From Bacteroidota bacterium (GTDB taxonomy: Bacteria > Bacteroidota > Bacteroidia > Bacteroidales > GCA-2748055): a DNA stretch of 8,531 nt. The notes beneath the pieces are model-generated. The model made no database searches and was not told the DNA's origin. It saw nothing but the letters and a program-made list of their open reading frames with translations. Below, in pieces: positions 1-7,988 of this stretch. Within the stretch, counting starts at the first letter, position 1. The number at the start of each line of letters is the position of its first letter. The stretch spans positions 1 to 8,531 of the forward strand of contig DAOWNM010000107.1 in NCBI GenBank assembly GCA_030642565.1, in the 5' to 3' direction. The translations under genes were made by a program, and so were the position numbers.

Positions 1-2131
1 AGATGGCACCGGTCACCCTTTTGTTAAAATAGAACAATCCCTCACTGACCGGATTGGGGTAGATGGAGAGTGGCTCCATATAAGCAGGGTTTTCATGCAC
101 ACCGGTACACAGATTGGAGTAGCTGGGTGTGGGTGACGGAAATGGGACCCACTCCGCTCCGCCATCCTCCAGCCGGCCCATGGAGACATCCGACTCCTGT
201 GGTCCAAAAGTTACAGAATCTACAATCTGGATCCCGGTGGAAGGCCGCTCCGAAAGACGCAGCTCCTCTCCATCCTTGCTGATTTTAAAAGTGGCATGGT
301 TCACGCCCTGCTCCTCATCATCATCAAGCCATACCAGGTAGAACCCACCTGGTTGAATGTACTCTTCGGGAAATCTGTATTTTCCAGGAGAACCCATGTT
401 ATCACTCAGAAAGTAATCGGCCAACCAGACCTGTTCATCAGCAGCATTGTATATCTCAGCCCAATCATCATATTCACCAAACTCATCCCTATTAATATTC
501 TTATTTGACGCGGCAAACTCATTGATATAGAGTGGTCCGGAAACAAGCGGATAGTAAAAAACCAGTGTGGTATCGGGATAGCGATTCTCCAGTCCGCCCT
601 GGTCGATAACTGTAAAATAGAGTTCCACCTCAGATGCATCACCCAGGGAACGGATGGTATCGCGGTAGGTATAAGTCCCCGAAACCGGGTCGGTTTCTGT
701 GGGAGTATCCTTCAACAGAGCATTCCAGCTTCCTCCATCGATCCGGTAGTGAAGGGTGGTGGTGAATCCAGTCTCATCATCTTCGGCGGTCCAGTCCAGG
801 TCAATCCTCTCTGAGCGTGGCTTCACTCTCACATGAGAAAAGAGCGGAGAGGCATCTGCATTGACAGACTCGGCCAGTGCACTGGCACGCCGGGCAGTGA
901 TAAACTCCTGCACACCATACTGTACATGCTCTCCCCAACCGCCTGTCATGGCTCCTTCAAAATCGGTAAAGGTAAATCCCCAATCACGTGAATAGTAGCT
1001 GTCCAGCGCCACAAAATCACTGATCTGCGAACTCCATCGTGCCAGTTCATCATTCAAGCCGGTGGAAGTGATATATTCCGCCAGCTTCTTGATGTACATG
1101 GTGTACTGCTCCTTGTACTCCTCCACCCCGAGGATCTTTTCATAGAGTGGACGCAGATTCAGGTTCCAGTTGTAAATGGACCGGGTCGACCAGTCGACCT
1201 CCCTGAAATCAATCCCAAAACTGTTTTCCAGGTTATAGGGAATATACTCAAACCTACCCGTCACCTGGTCCCTGTAGAGATAGTAGTTGTTCTTATCACC
1301 AGCGTAACCATCCCAGTTACCGGTCATTACATCCACAGCCATCACCTTTAGATACTGCTGTACATTGATCAACCTTTCCAGCTCATCTTTTAGTTGCTCT
1401 CCGCTATACTGGTCCAGAGTGGTAATCATCACAGCCAGGTCCTCATAGTCATCCCAATCTTCATTGGTTCGCAAAGCGTAGACCCGTCGACCGTCATATT
1501 CAAACTTATAATCGTTCTCAGATGAACCCAGATAGGTAAGGTCGGCCGGCCATAAATTCCTGTAGAGGTTGCCGTCATTGTTGTCGAACCTCGATTTCGC
1601 AAACCTTTCATCTATATGTTCTGTATTCAGGTAGACCCCGTAAAAATCATTGTTGATATAGAGCAGTACATGGTTACTTCTTGAACCAGCCACGCCCAGA
1701 TACCGGAACAGCTCCCATCCCAGTTTTGAACGGACCAGGGAGGGGTCGTTGACCTCGGCATTCAGGTCCATCTTTTCAATACCATAATAGTTGTCATTCT
1801 CATCGAAGGAGTTAAATGAGATACGAAAAGATTTCTTCTGCTTGTTCCTGATGGTATCGCCCCGGAACCTCACCCCTACATCAATGGGCCCCTCAGTACT
1901 GTCGCCACGGGTAAAGCTGAATACTGCATAATATTCAGAATTGCTTTCCGGATTAGCATAAAGACTTTGAAGATTCGATTCGGAGATGGTCAGATCGATA
2001 CGTGGCACCTCTGCATCATCAAACAGAAATCCAGCTTCAGGATGGATGATCTGAGCATCTGCATAGCGGGTTCCGGCAAGAAGGGTAAGGAAGAGAACGA
2101 TTCCTGCTGCTACTTTATTCATTTTCATCAT
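1..2131 (-). CDS. Secreted CotH-kinase-family protein with lamin-tail domain and T9SS sorting domain (3' end cut off by window)
   Basis: I translated this frame by hand across 710 codons and found no stop. Three ATGs in the same frame (2131, 2128, 2122) are possible starts. Residues 1-27 form a signal peptide: a basic start, a hydrophobic run, then an ADAQ-like cleavage site. Residues about 40-415 match the CotH kinase fold (PF08757): a VRFRGD strand, K99-K100 before SFRISF, a DPSLVRSKLGWELFRYLG helix, a YINNDFYGVYLNTEH segment, N272-W-D274 with N281-N282, then IPYNLENSFG. About 425-530 looks like an Ig/Fn3-type beta domain. About 531-653 is a lamin-tail domain (INEFAASN, DDWAEIYN, YFLSDN, PGGFYLVW). 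From about 688 the sequence LSIYPNPVSEGLFYF begins a T9SS type A sorting domain. The protein is therefore probably exported through the outer membrane and attached to the surface or released. CotH relatives phosphorylate proteins, but the substrate here is unknown and acidic-site residues look altered. The gene overlaps the upstream namZ by 17 bp, suggesting coupled translation. Confidence 0.9.
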   Translation of the reverse strand, partial: MMKMNKVAAGIVLFLTLLAGTRYADAQIIHPEAGFLFDDAEVPRIDLTISESNLQSLYANPESNSEYYAVFSFTRGDSTEGPIDVGVRFRGDTIRNKQKKSFRISFNSFDENDNYYGIEKMDLNAEVNDPSLVRSKLGWELFRYLGVAGSRSNHVLLYINNDFYGVYLNTEHIDERFAKSRFDNNDGNLYRNLWPADLTYLGSSENDYKFEYDGRRVYALRTNEDWDDYEDLAVMITTLDQYSGEQLKDELERLINVQQYLKVMAVDVMTGNWDGYAGDKNNYYLYRDQVTGRFEYIPYNLENSFGIDFREVDWSTRSIYNWNLNLRPLYEKILGVEEYKEQYTMYIKKLAEYITSTGLNDELARWSSQISDFVALDSYYSRDWGFTFTDFEGAMTGGWGEHVQYGVQEFITARRASALAESVNADASPLFSHVRVKPRSERIDLDWTAEDDETGFTTTLHYRIDGGSWNALLKDTPTETDPVSGTYTYRDTIRSLGDASEVELYFTVIDQGGLENRYPDTTLVFYYPLVSGPLYINEFAASNKNINRDEFGEYDDWAEIYNAADEQVWLADYFLSDNMGSPGKYRFPEEYIQPGGFYLVWLDDDEEQGVNHATFKISKDGEELRLSERPSTGIQIVDSVTFGPQESDVSMGRLEDGGAEWVPFPSPTPSYSNLCTGVHENPAYMEPLSIYPNPVSEGLFYFNKRVTGAI

Positions 2132-3296
2132 ATATCAAATACTTTAATCTTTTTAATTTAAACTGCTCCAGCTCCTTCTGCCAGCTGGTCCTGATACGCA
2201 CCTCATCCCATCCGGCTTCTACCTGGATTCTGAGTGAATCGGTTCCTGCCAGCTTATCAAAATAGGAGGTAAAGAACTCCTCTTTCCGGGGAAACGCCTC
2301 ATAGGCTTCCAACAACCACTGCAACTGGATCCTTGTCCATCCCTCCTTTGGGGTAAAATCCCTCAGGTCGGTACCATAACAGACGCTTCCCTCAAACTTT
2401 GGATTCCGCGCTACACCGGGTATGGTCTCAGGTGTAAAACTAAACGCACCCGGTAGCTCAGGATGTCCATATGCCTCAAAAGGCATGCCAGTTCCCCGAC
2501 CCTCACTCATCACGGTTCCTTCAAAAAAGCAGGTGGATGGATAGAGCAATACAGCATGGTCATTGGAGAGATTTGGCGAAGGGCTTACGGGCATGGAATA
2601 CAACTGTCCATGAAAATAGCCCTCACAGGGAATAACTGTCACATCACACCTGACTCCATTGCTTAACCATCCCTCTCCATTAATCATTCCTGCCAGTTCA
2701 CCAATGGTTAGTCCATAGACCACCGGAATGGGATGCATGCCCACAAAAGAACTGAAGGCCGTATCGAGCACCGGACCATCCACATAACCCCCATTGGGAT
2801 TGGGCCTGTCGAGCAGAATCAACGGAATATCATTCTCCGCACACGCCTCCATCACATAGTGAAGAGTGGAGATATATGTGTAGAACCGTGCCCCCACATC
2901 CTGGAGGTCAAAGATCATCAGTTCGATACCGGTCAGTTCCCCTGGCTCCGGCTTCTTGTGACTGCCATAAAGGGAAGCCACAGGAATGCCTGTCACAGGA
3001 TCTGTACCATCTTCAATCTGTACTCCTGCGGCCCGGTCGCCCCGGAACCCGTGTTCGGGTGCAAATACTTTTATAATCTGATCCCTGTCAACGCCACTAC
3101 CTATCAGTGTATCCACCAGGTGCCTCCCCCCAACTACCGAGGTATGGTTGGCCACCAGGGCAATCTGTTTATCTGCTATAAGTGACAGGTACTGGTCCAG
3201 TCGATCGGCACCGCTTCGCACCGGAGATACAACGGTCGAACATGCTGCCATCAAACCGTTCAGGATAATGAATGTGGATATCAACAATTTTATCAC
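2115..3296 (-). CDS. namZ: Exo-beta-N-acetylmuramidase NamZ (DUF1343, GH171 type)
   Basis: The 393-residue protein is full length for the NamZ/DUF1343 family (PF07075), whose characterised members release N-acetylmuramic acid from the non-reducing ends of peptidoglycan fragments. Family motifs visible are FAPEHGFRGD (residues 78-87, with E81 in the conserved PEHG that I take to hold the catalytic glutamate), DLQDVGARFYTYISTL (130-145), LDRPNPNGG (162-170), VYGLTIGEL (193-201), LYPSTCFFEGT and GRGTGMPFE (251-274), and FDKLAGT near 346-352. The N-terminus is a signal peptide ending in LMAAC with C19, a slightly non-standard lipobox, so it is probably a lipoprotein of the periplasm or outer membrane. 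The start is GTG at 3296: an in-frame stop lies at 3321-3323, no in-frame ATG exists between them, and the next in-frame ATG (codon 16) would delete the signal peptide. It is followed by the overlapping CotH gene. A role in cell-wall turnover or muropeptide scavenging is inferred from the family. Confidence 0.93.
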   Translation of the reverse strand: MIKLLISTFIILNGLMAACSTVVSPVRSGADRLDQYLSLIADKQIALVANHTSVVGGRHLVDTLIGSGVDRDQIIKVFAPEHGFRGDRAAGVQIEDGTDPVTGIPVASLYGSHKKPEPGELTGIELMIFDLQDVGARFYTYISTLHYVMEACAENDIPLILLDRPNPNGGYVDGPVLDTAFSSFVGMHPIPVVYGLTIGELAGMINGEGWLSNGVRCDVTVIPCEGYFHGQLYSMPVSPSPNLSNDHAVLLYPSTCFFEGTVMSEGRGTGMPFEAYGHPELPGAFSFTPETIPGVARNPKFEGSVCYGTDLRDFTPKEGWTRIQLQWLLEAYEAFPRKEEFFTSYFDKLAGTDSLRIQVEAGWDEVRIRTSWQKELEQFKLKRLKYLIYDENE

Positions 3297-3316
3297 CGCA
3301 TAAAAATAGCTAAAAG

Positions 3317-4594
3317 ATGGTTACATTTGATGAACCGAATTGTTTATCGTTGAATACCGAATTGTTTATCGTTCGCCGGATGATCGGCAGCAGGAGAGAG
3401 GGGCGCAGTTTCTCGCGTTCTATTGTAGGCATTGCCATGTTTGGCATTGCACTGAGCCTGGCTGTGATGATCGTAGCCGTGGCTATTGTTACCGGCTTTA
3501 AAAAGGAGATCTCCAACAAGGTCACAGGATTCGGCGCCCACATACAGATTCAGAACCTGGATTCGAACCTCTCCTACGAAACCGCACCTGTTCCGACCGG
3601 ACTGGAGAGTGTGGCACGGATCCATATGATGAAGGGCATTAAAAATGTGCAGCCCTTTGCTATTAAAGCAGGAATTATTAAAACCGGTGAGGAGATCCAC
3701 GGGGCCGTTTTAAAGGGGATTGATGGCAGCTATGACTGGACGTTTATTGAAAAACACCTTTCGGAAGGAGCACTATTCAGGGTAAGCGACAGTTTGAGAA
3801 GCAACAACGTTGTACTTTCCGGATCCACCGCCAGTCTGCTGAAACTTGGTGTTGGCGATCGGTTTACCATGTATTTCATACAGGACCCTCCCAGGGCCAG
3901 GACTTTCACAATCAGCGGCATCTATAATACCAGTCTGGAACAGTTTGACCAGCTCTATATCTTTGCAGATATTAAGCAGGTACAGCGGCTGAACAACTGG
4001 AATAATGGCGAGGTGAGCGGATATGAGGTTTTGATTGATAAGATGGACGATCTTCCTGAACTTGCAGCCAAGGTCAGGGAACTGGTCGGTTTTGATTTTC
4101 TGGAGGATGGCAGCCGCCTGAAGGTGGAAACCATCCGGGAAAAGAACACACAGATCTTTGACTGGCTGAACCTCCAGGATATGAATGTGGTTGTCCTGGT
4201 GATACTGATGCTGGTGGTGGCCGGATTTAATATGATTTCCGGACTACTGATCCTGATCCTGGAACGTACCAATATGATCGGAATTCTGAAATCACTGGGC
4301 ATCAGCAATGTTTCGGTTCGAAAAATTTTCATGTACCAATCGGGATACCTTACCCTGGTCGGTTTGCTATGGGGGAACCTGGTCGGTCTGGGCATCTGCC
4401 TGGCACAAAAACAGTTGAATCTTGTATCGCTCGACCCCAGCTCTTACTACCTCGATACAGTTCCCATCAACCTGAACCTGGCCCATCTGCTTATGCTCAA
4501 CACCGGGACCATGGTCATCACCTTCCTGTTCCTGCTGATTCCTTCCGGCATCATTGCCCGGATCTCACCGGACAAAAGCATCCGATTTAATTAG
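3317..4594 (+). CDS. LolC/LolE-type ABC transporter permease (FtsX domain)
   Basis: The 425-residue protein has the layout of LolC/LolE permeases: an N-terminal TM helix (about 36-60, IVGIAMFGIALSLAVMIVAV), a large periplasmic domain (about 62-285, beginning FKKEISNKVTGFGAHIQI), then three C-terminal helices (about 289-315, 343-364, 389-412) forming the FtsX-type domain. The loop after TM2, LERTNMIGILKSLG, and the ending ARISPDKSIRF are typical. In the Lol system the permease works with the ATPase LolD to release outer-membrane lipoproteins from the inner membrane; no LolD gene is in the window. The start is uncertain. ATG at 3317 gives the longest reading, but relatives tend to begin shortly before the ELFI..R motif, which fits TTG at 3350 (MNTELFIVRR) better; ATG at 3380 would remove that motif. 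A tandem repeat covers this region. The 3' end overlaps the convergent mltF by 30 bp. Confidence 0.9.
   Translation: MVTFDEPNCLSLNTELFIVRRMIGSRREGRSFSRSIVGIAMFGIALSLAVMIVAVAIVTGFKKEISNKVTGFGAHIQIQNLDSNLSYETAPVPTGLESVARIHMMKGIKNVQPFAIKAGIIKTGEEIHGAVLKGIDGSYDWTFIEKHLSEGALFRVSDSLRSNNVVLSGSTASLLKLGVGDRFTMYFIQDPPRARTFTISGIYNTSLEQFDQLYIFADIKQVQRLNNWNNGEVSGYEVLIDKMDDLPELAAKVRELVGFDFLEDGSRLKVETIREKNTQIFDWLNLQDMNVVVLVILMLVVAGFNMISGLLILILERTNMIGILKSLGISNVSVRKIFMYQSGYLTLVGLLWGNLVGLGICLAQKQLNLVSLDPSSYYLDTVPINLNLAHLLMLNTGTMVITFLFLLIPSGIIARISPDKSIRFN
3322..3329 (+). promoter_or_regulatory. Possible Bacteroidota -7 promoter box (TACATTTG)
   Basis: TACATTTG matches the Bacteroidota sigma -7 consensus TAnnTTTG exactly. 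Transcription would start near 3335, after the ATG at 3317, which would favour TTG at 3350 as the permease start. No TTTG/TTG -33 element is visible at the expected distance upstream, so the call is weak; an 8-base match can arise by chance in AT-rich DNA. Confidence 0.25.
3327..3373 (+). repeat. Tandem direct repeat at the 5' end of the Lol permease gene
   Basis: The 18-base unit accgaattgtttatcgtt occurs perfectly at 3334-3351 and 3356-3373, a period of 22 bp. Similarity extends leftward: TTGATGA before copy 1 and TTGAAT before copy 2. Because 22 is not a multiple of three, the copies are read in different frames in the permease frame; only copy 2 encodes the conserved-looking TELFIV. It lies beside the short divergent gap to namZ, so it may be either a slipped-strand duplication or a paired operator two helical turns apart. 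Confidence 0.85.
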
Positions 4595-6070
4595 TGCTGG
4601 CTGCCAAACTGCAATATTATCCTTGTTCACAATGTTCTTATAGTGAGTATACCGGCCCAAGATATCTCTCACGAAGTTGTAGGTCTCAATTCCTCTGGCA
4701 AACCCATGCCTGACTACCGGGTCGGTATAGTATACAGGGTCCGATTTTTTCAATAACCACTCATCCACACTATCATACCAGGTGTTGGGATCGGACTCAT
4801 ACCGTTCTGCCAGTCTCCTGGCATCCTGGATATGTCCCAACCCAATATTGTAGGAAGCCAGAACAAATTTGATCCGTTCATCCTGATCAGTAATCTCATC
4901 ATTGAAACGATTGTCGAGCCACTTTATAAAGCTGGCCCCTGCCCTGATCTGCTCCTCAGGCGTTGAATCCATGGTAATCCCATAACTTCCGGCTGTAACT
5001 GGCATTAGCTGCATTAATCCGAATGCGCCTGCCCAAGAGACCGCCTCCGGATTGAACCTCGATTCCTGGTAGATGACAGATGCAAGCAATCTCCAGTCCC
5101 ATCCAATACGTTCGCTCTCTTTTCTGATGATATCATCAAATTGTGAAATCTTGCCGCTCCCCAGGGTATAGTATTCGCTGTGAATGTTCCTGTTTGCGTG
5201 CCTGTTTTTAAAATACTTGTTGTATAGAATGGCATACTTACTTGTCTTCCGGTAGTCGGTGACCCACTGGTCAATCACCTTTTTCAGACTGTCGGAACGG
5301 ATATTGACCGCCCAGGCCACATGCTGTGGAAAAGAGATGGCTGTCCCCACATCCAGTTGCGGAAAGTAGGTGGTATTTACCAGACCCACATTCTCATCAC
5401 AAACAGTATAATCGATCTCTCCCAGCGCCACACGCTGGATCAACTGCTCCGATTCCAGATTCACCTCCTCGATATCAATCCCCCCACCAATTTCATTGGA
5501 AAGTGAGCGTAAACGGGCTTCATAAACCGATCCTTTCTGCACATAAACCAACTTTCCCTCCAGATCCAACTGGTTACGGACCAATGCAGATTCCTGCTGA
5601 ATCCTGTTCATCTTCTCCCACTGCAACGGCTTTCTTTGAACCAACACCTGCCTTGTTTGAAGAAGCGGCGCTGTAAAAGCCACTTCCAACTTTCTTTCAG
5701 AAGTAACCGTCAGGTTCATGGCAATCATATCCACCTTCCCCTCACGCAGATCACTAAAATTCCTGTCCAGATCATTGCAAACACTCACCTCAAGAGCAAG
5801 ATTCAAATGATTGGCCAGCTCCTGTAACATCTCATACTGAAATCCCAGGGGTTGGCCACGGTAGAGAAAATAGCTGATGGAATTATACTCTGTGACCACC
5901 TTCAGTGCCCCATTCTGCCGGATCATCTCCAGCTGTGTGACCCGATCCGGTATCATCTGCTCCACATCGCGAAACCTCGATTCACCCCCGCGATTGCATG
6001 ACCCCAGGAACAGTGTCGACTGGACCAGCAACAACAGGATAATTGCTCTGTTTTTTAAACTCTTAGTCAT
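4565..6070 (-). CDS. mltF: Membrane-bound lytic murein transglycosylase F (MltF-type lipoprotein)
   Basis: The 501-residue protein has the MltF two-domain plan (E. coli MltF is about 518 residues). Residues 1-25 are a lipoprotein signal with lipobox LGSC (C25), so it should be anchored to a membrane, most likely the outer one. About 54-288 is a periplasmic solute-binding domain (SBP_bac_3: LKVVTEYNSISYFLY, GKVDMIAMNLTVTSERK, and AWAVNIRSDSLKKVIDQW near the end); in MltF this is a regulatory domain that senses muropeptides. About 312-440 is the SLT transglycosylase domain: YQESRFNPEAVSWAGAFGLMQL with catalytic glutamate E336, then ASYNIGLGHIQDARR. The enzyme would cleave the MurNAc-GlcNAc bond to form 1,6-anhydro-muropeptides. 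The ATG at 6070 overlaps the stop of the upstream porin gene by 8 bp, indicating coupled translation. The last 30 bp overlap the convergent permease gene. Confidence 0.95.
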   Translation of the reverse strand: MTKSLKNRAIILLLLVQSTLFLGSCNRGGESRFRDVEQMIPDRVTQLEMIRQNGALKVVTEYNSISYFLYRGQPLGFQYEMLQELANHLNLALEVSVCNDLDRNFSDLREGKVDMIAMNLTVTSERKLEVAFTAPLLQTRQVLVQRKPLQWEKMNRIQQESALVRNQLDLEGKLVYVQKGSVYEARLRSLSNEIGGGIDIEEVNLESEQLIQRVALGEIDYTVCDENVGLVNTTYFPQLDVGTAISFPQHVAWAVNIRSDSLKKVIDQWVTDYRKTSKYAILYNKYFKNRHANRNIHSEYYTLGSGKISQFDDIIRKESERIGWDWRLLASVIYQESRFNPEAVSWAGAFGLMQLMPVTAGSYGITMDSTPEEQIRAGASFIKWLDNRFNDEITDQDERIKFVLASYNIGLGHIQDARRLAERYESDPNTWYDSVDEWLLKKSDPVYYTDPVVRHGFARGIETYNFVRDILGRYTHYKNIVNKDNIAVWQPALIKSDAFVR

Positions 6071-7988
6071 AGAAGTACCATACCAGTCCTAACCTGAAAT
6101 GCCTGGGTTTCATGGGATATGAAAGGGAAGTAAAAAAGTTATTTCCTGCAAACCCAACACTCTGCAGCACATTGTTGTATGAGGCAAATATGCGGGTCGT
6201 TTTTACACGGAATGCAATAAACACATCCACGAAAGGGTATCCGCCAACATCGGTCTCATCCTGAAGATGGAAGACGCCGGTTGCGGGCATATAGCTGCTC
6301 GCCCGGTACTTGGTGGTATAGTAGAGATCAAATCCCAAATCTGCAACCAGTGCCCCTTTAAAGAGCGACTGTTTCCAGTAATTGGATGAATAGATGGCAG
6401 CGATAGGCAAGCTAAGCACTTCATCAGCAGTGGTATATTGAACCAGAAGTTTGTTATCTGAGTTGTAACCTGCCAGCTTGAAATGTTTTGACATATGGGC
6501 AGTAAAAACCAGCAGATTCTTATCATATACCCGGGGCATGGCAACCGTGTCCCAATAGATGTAGTTGGAAATATAGGATGCCCCCAGTCTGATATCTGTC
6601 TCCAGTTCATCACTCTGGATAAAGGCCTCTCCCTTGATCCTGAGCATGGAGGGGAAATCGTTATCCCACTCAAAAAAAGAGGATGAATAGTAGTTGGTAA
6701 AATAATGGGGCTTTGTCATTTCAAAGCTACCTCTGAGTCCCAGATCTCTCTTTCCACCCAGCTCCCTGGAAAAGGTGGAATGCAGATTGAAATTGTTCTG
6801 GTTATATCCCAGCAGGTAGTACTTCCCATCGATGACCCAGTCCCAGATCCCCGTGGTTGGTCCTGCCAGGTGAAATCCCAGAAAAACGTCATTGAAATAT
6901 TCTGTGTTGAATTTGCTGATTACCGTATCACTGGCGAGGGAATCAACATAGATGGAGTCGGGCGAAAGCATTCCAAATCGCCTCCATTCATGTCCGGCAT
7001 AGATCCGTGCCGAGATCTTATCATAATCGGGATCGCCCAGGATCAGCTGGAACACATTGGAGATTTTATCCTCTGATGCAGAGTCTCTTGCACTAGCTGC
7101 TAAATAGTAATAGTTGTTATATACCGGCGACAGGCTGTCGAGGTCCACCATATCGTTATAGACCTTAAGTTGTCGCTCTATAATAAGCTGGTGCGATATG
7201 GAGAGGGTCTTTCCGGTTGTGGTGGTGTTCCCCAGACTATCTGTGGAGAAGTGTCGCTCCACCAGATTGTACTTCTGGGTGGTGAACAGGGCCAGGTTCC
7301 TGTAATGAGACTTTGCCTCTATCAGGTTCACATCGTATTCCCACCACTTCTCCTTCACTCCATTTAAAAATGAATCCCTCTCTACTATTCCGCCATTGTC
7401 CTTGGCGTTGATATCATTGTAGTAAAATGTGCCAAAAAAACTGTATCTGTTTTTTGCATGACTCCCGAACAGTCCCACTCGGGTGGTTTTGGTATCCTGA
7501 TTTAAATATAAAGGCTTGCCAGACAATATATTAAACTCAATTCCAATATTGGTATAAGGAGATGCATTCTGGGTGTGCACTACTTCAATATTATCTTCCT
7601 TCCACTTTTTCACAGGAATGGTAGAGTAAGAGAGGGAGGTAAAGGGAGTCTTGGTATTAAAGAAGATGGTCCGCTCCGCTGTTTTCAGATAGGGTTCCCA
7701 TGCCCTGCCAAAAAGGAAAAAAGCGGGATCCTGTCGTAACATGAAATCCATATGGTTCACAGCATGCCCCAGGATACCCACCGATTCATAACTGAATCCC
7801 TCTTTATATACCGGGTTGTAATCCCGCTGTAACTGGTGCATATTGGTATCCAGTTGAACATCCTCGAAGCGGGTAAAGTTATGCTTTAGCATCCAGGTAT
7901 TGATCTGCCTGGTCGTATCAATCACCTGTCCGTGTGCAATCACTGCAACAGCGGAAATCAAAACAGATATAATAAACAATCTCCTCAC
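6063..7988 (-). CDS. Outer-membrane beta-barrel 'putative porin' (Porin_10-like)
   Basis: The 641-residue protein begins with a signal peptide (about 1-20, MRRLFIISVLISAVAVIAHG, cleaved before Q). The rest is rich in alternating aromatic and polar residues, as in transmembrane beta strands, for example NRYSFFGTFYYND, KYYLLGYNQNNFNLHSTF and KHFKLAGYNSDNKLLVQYTT. It ends in FRLGLVWYFYD, with terminal aromatic residues typical of a last barrel strand. Size and features fit the Bacteroidota 'putative porin' family (PF14121); the transported substrate is not known. There is no TonB box or plug domain, so passive diffusion is more likely than active uptake. The start is GTG at 7988: an in-frame TAG lies upstream with no ATG between, and later starts would cut the signal peptide. 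It is the first gene after the rRNA terminator, followed by overlapping mltF. Confidence 0.85.
   Translation of the reverse strand: MRRLFIISVLISAVAVIAHGQVIDTTRQINTWMLKHNFTRFEDVQLDTNMHQLQRDYNPVYKEGFSYESVGILGHAVNHMDFMLRQDPAFFLFGRAWEPYLKTAERTIFFNTKTPFTSLSYSTIPVKKWKEDNIEVVHTQNASPYTNIGIEFNILSGKPLYLNQDTKTTRVGLFGSHAKNRYSFFGTFYYNDINAKDNGGIVERDSFLNGVKEKWWEYDVNLIEAKSHYRNLALFTTQKYNLVERHFSTDSLGNTTTTGKTLSISHQLIIERQLKVYNDMVDLDSLSPVYNNYYYLAASARDSASEDKISNVFQLILGDPDYDKISARIYAGHEWRRFGMLSPDSIYVDSLASDTVISKFNTEYFNDVFLGFHLAGPTTGIWDWVIDGKYYLLGYNQNNFNLHSTFSRELGGKRDLGLRGSFEMTKPHYFTNYYSSSFFEWDNDFPSMLRIKGEAFIQSDELETDIRLGASYISNYIYWDTVAMPRVYDKNLLVFTAHMSKHFKLAGYNSDNKLLVQYTTADEVLSLPIAAIYSSNYWKQSLFKGALVADLGFDLYYTTKYRASSYMPATGVFHLQDETDVGGYPFVDVFIAFRVKTTRIFASYNNVLQSVGFAGNNFFTSLSYPMKPRHFRLGLVWYFYD

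Noticed and set aside
1184..1199. Perfect inverted repeat GGTCGAC-CA-GTCGACC
   Set aside because: It sits in the coding sequence of the CotH domain and encodes VDWSTR-like residues; one isolated palindrome with two SalI-type sites is not evidence of a regulatory site.
2733..3185. 150-codon open frame on the plus strand inside namZ
   Set aside because: It lies wholly antisense to a strongly conserved family gene and has no recognisable domain or signal; it is a shadow of namZ codon bias.
3298..3312. TATTTTTA on the minus strand as a namZ promoter box
   Set aside because: It lacks the final G of TAnnTTTG, has no -33 partner and would start RNA almost at the GTG codon.
3955..4395. 146-codon open frame on the minus strand inside the permease gene
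   Set aside because: It is antisense to the periplasmic and FtsX parts of a well-supported permease, with low-complexity Ser/Arg/Ile-rich content.
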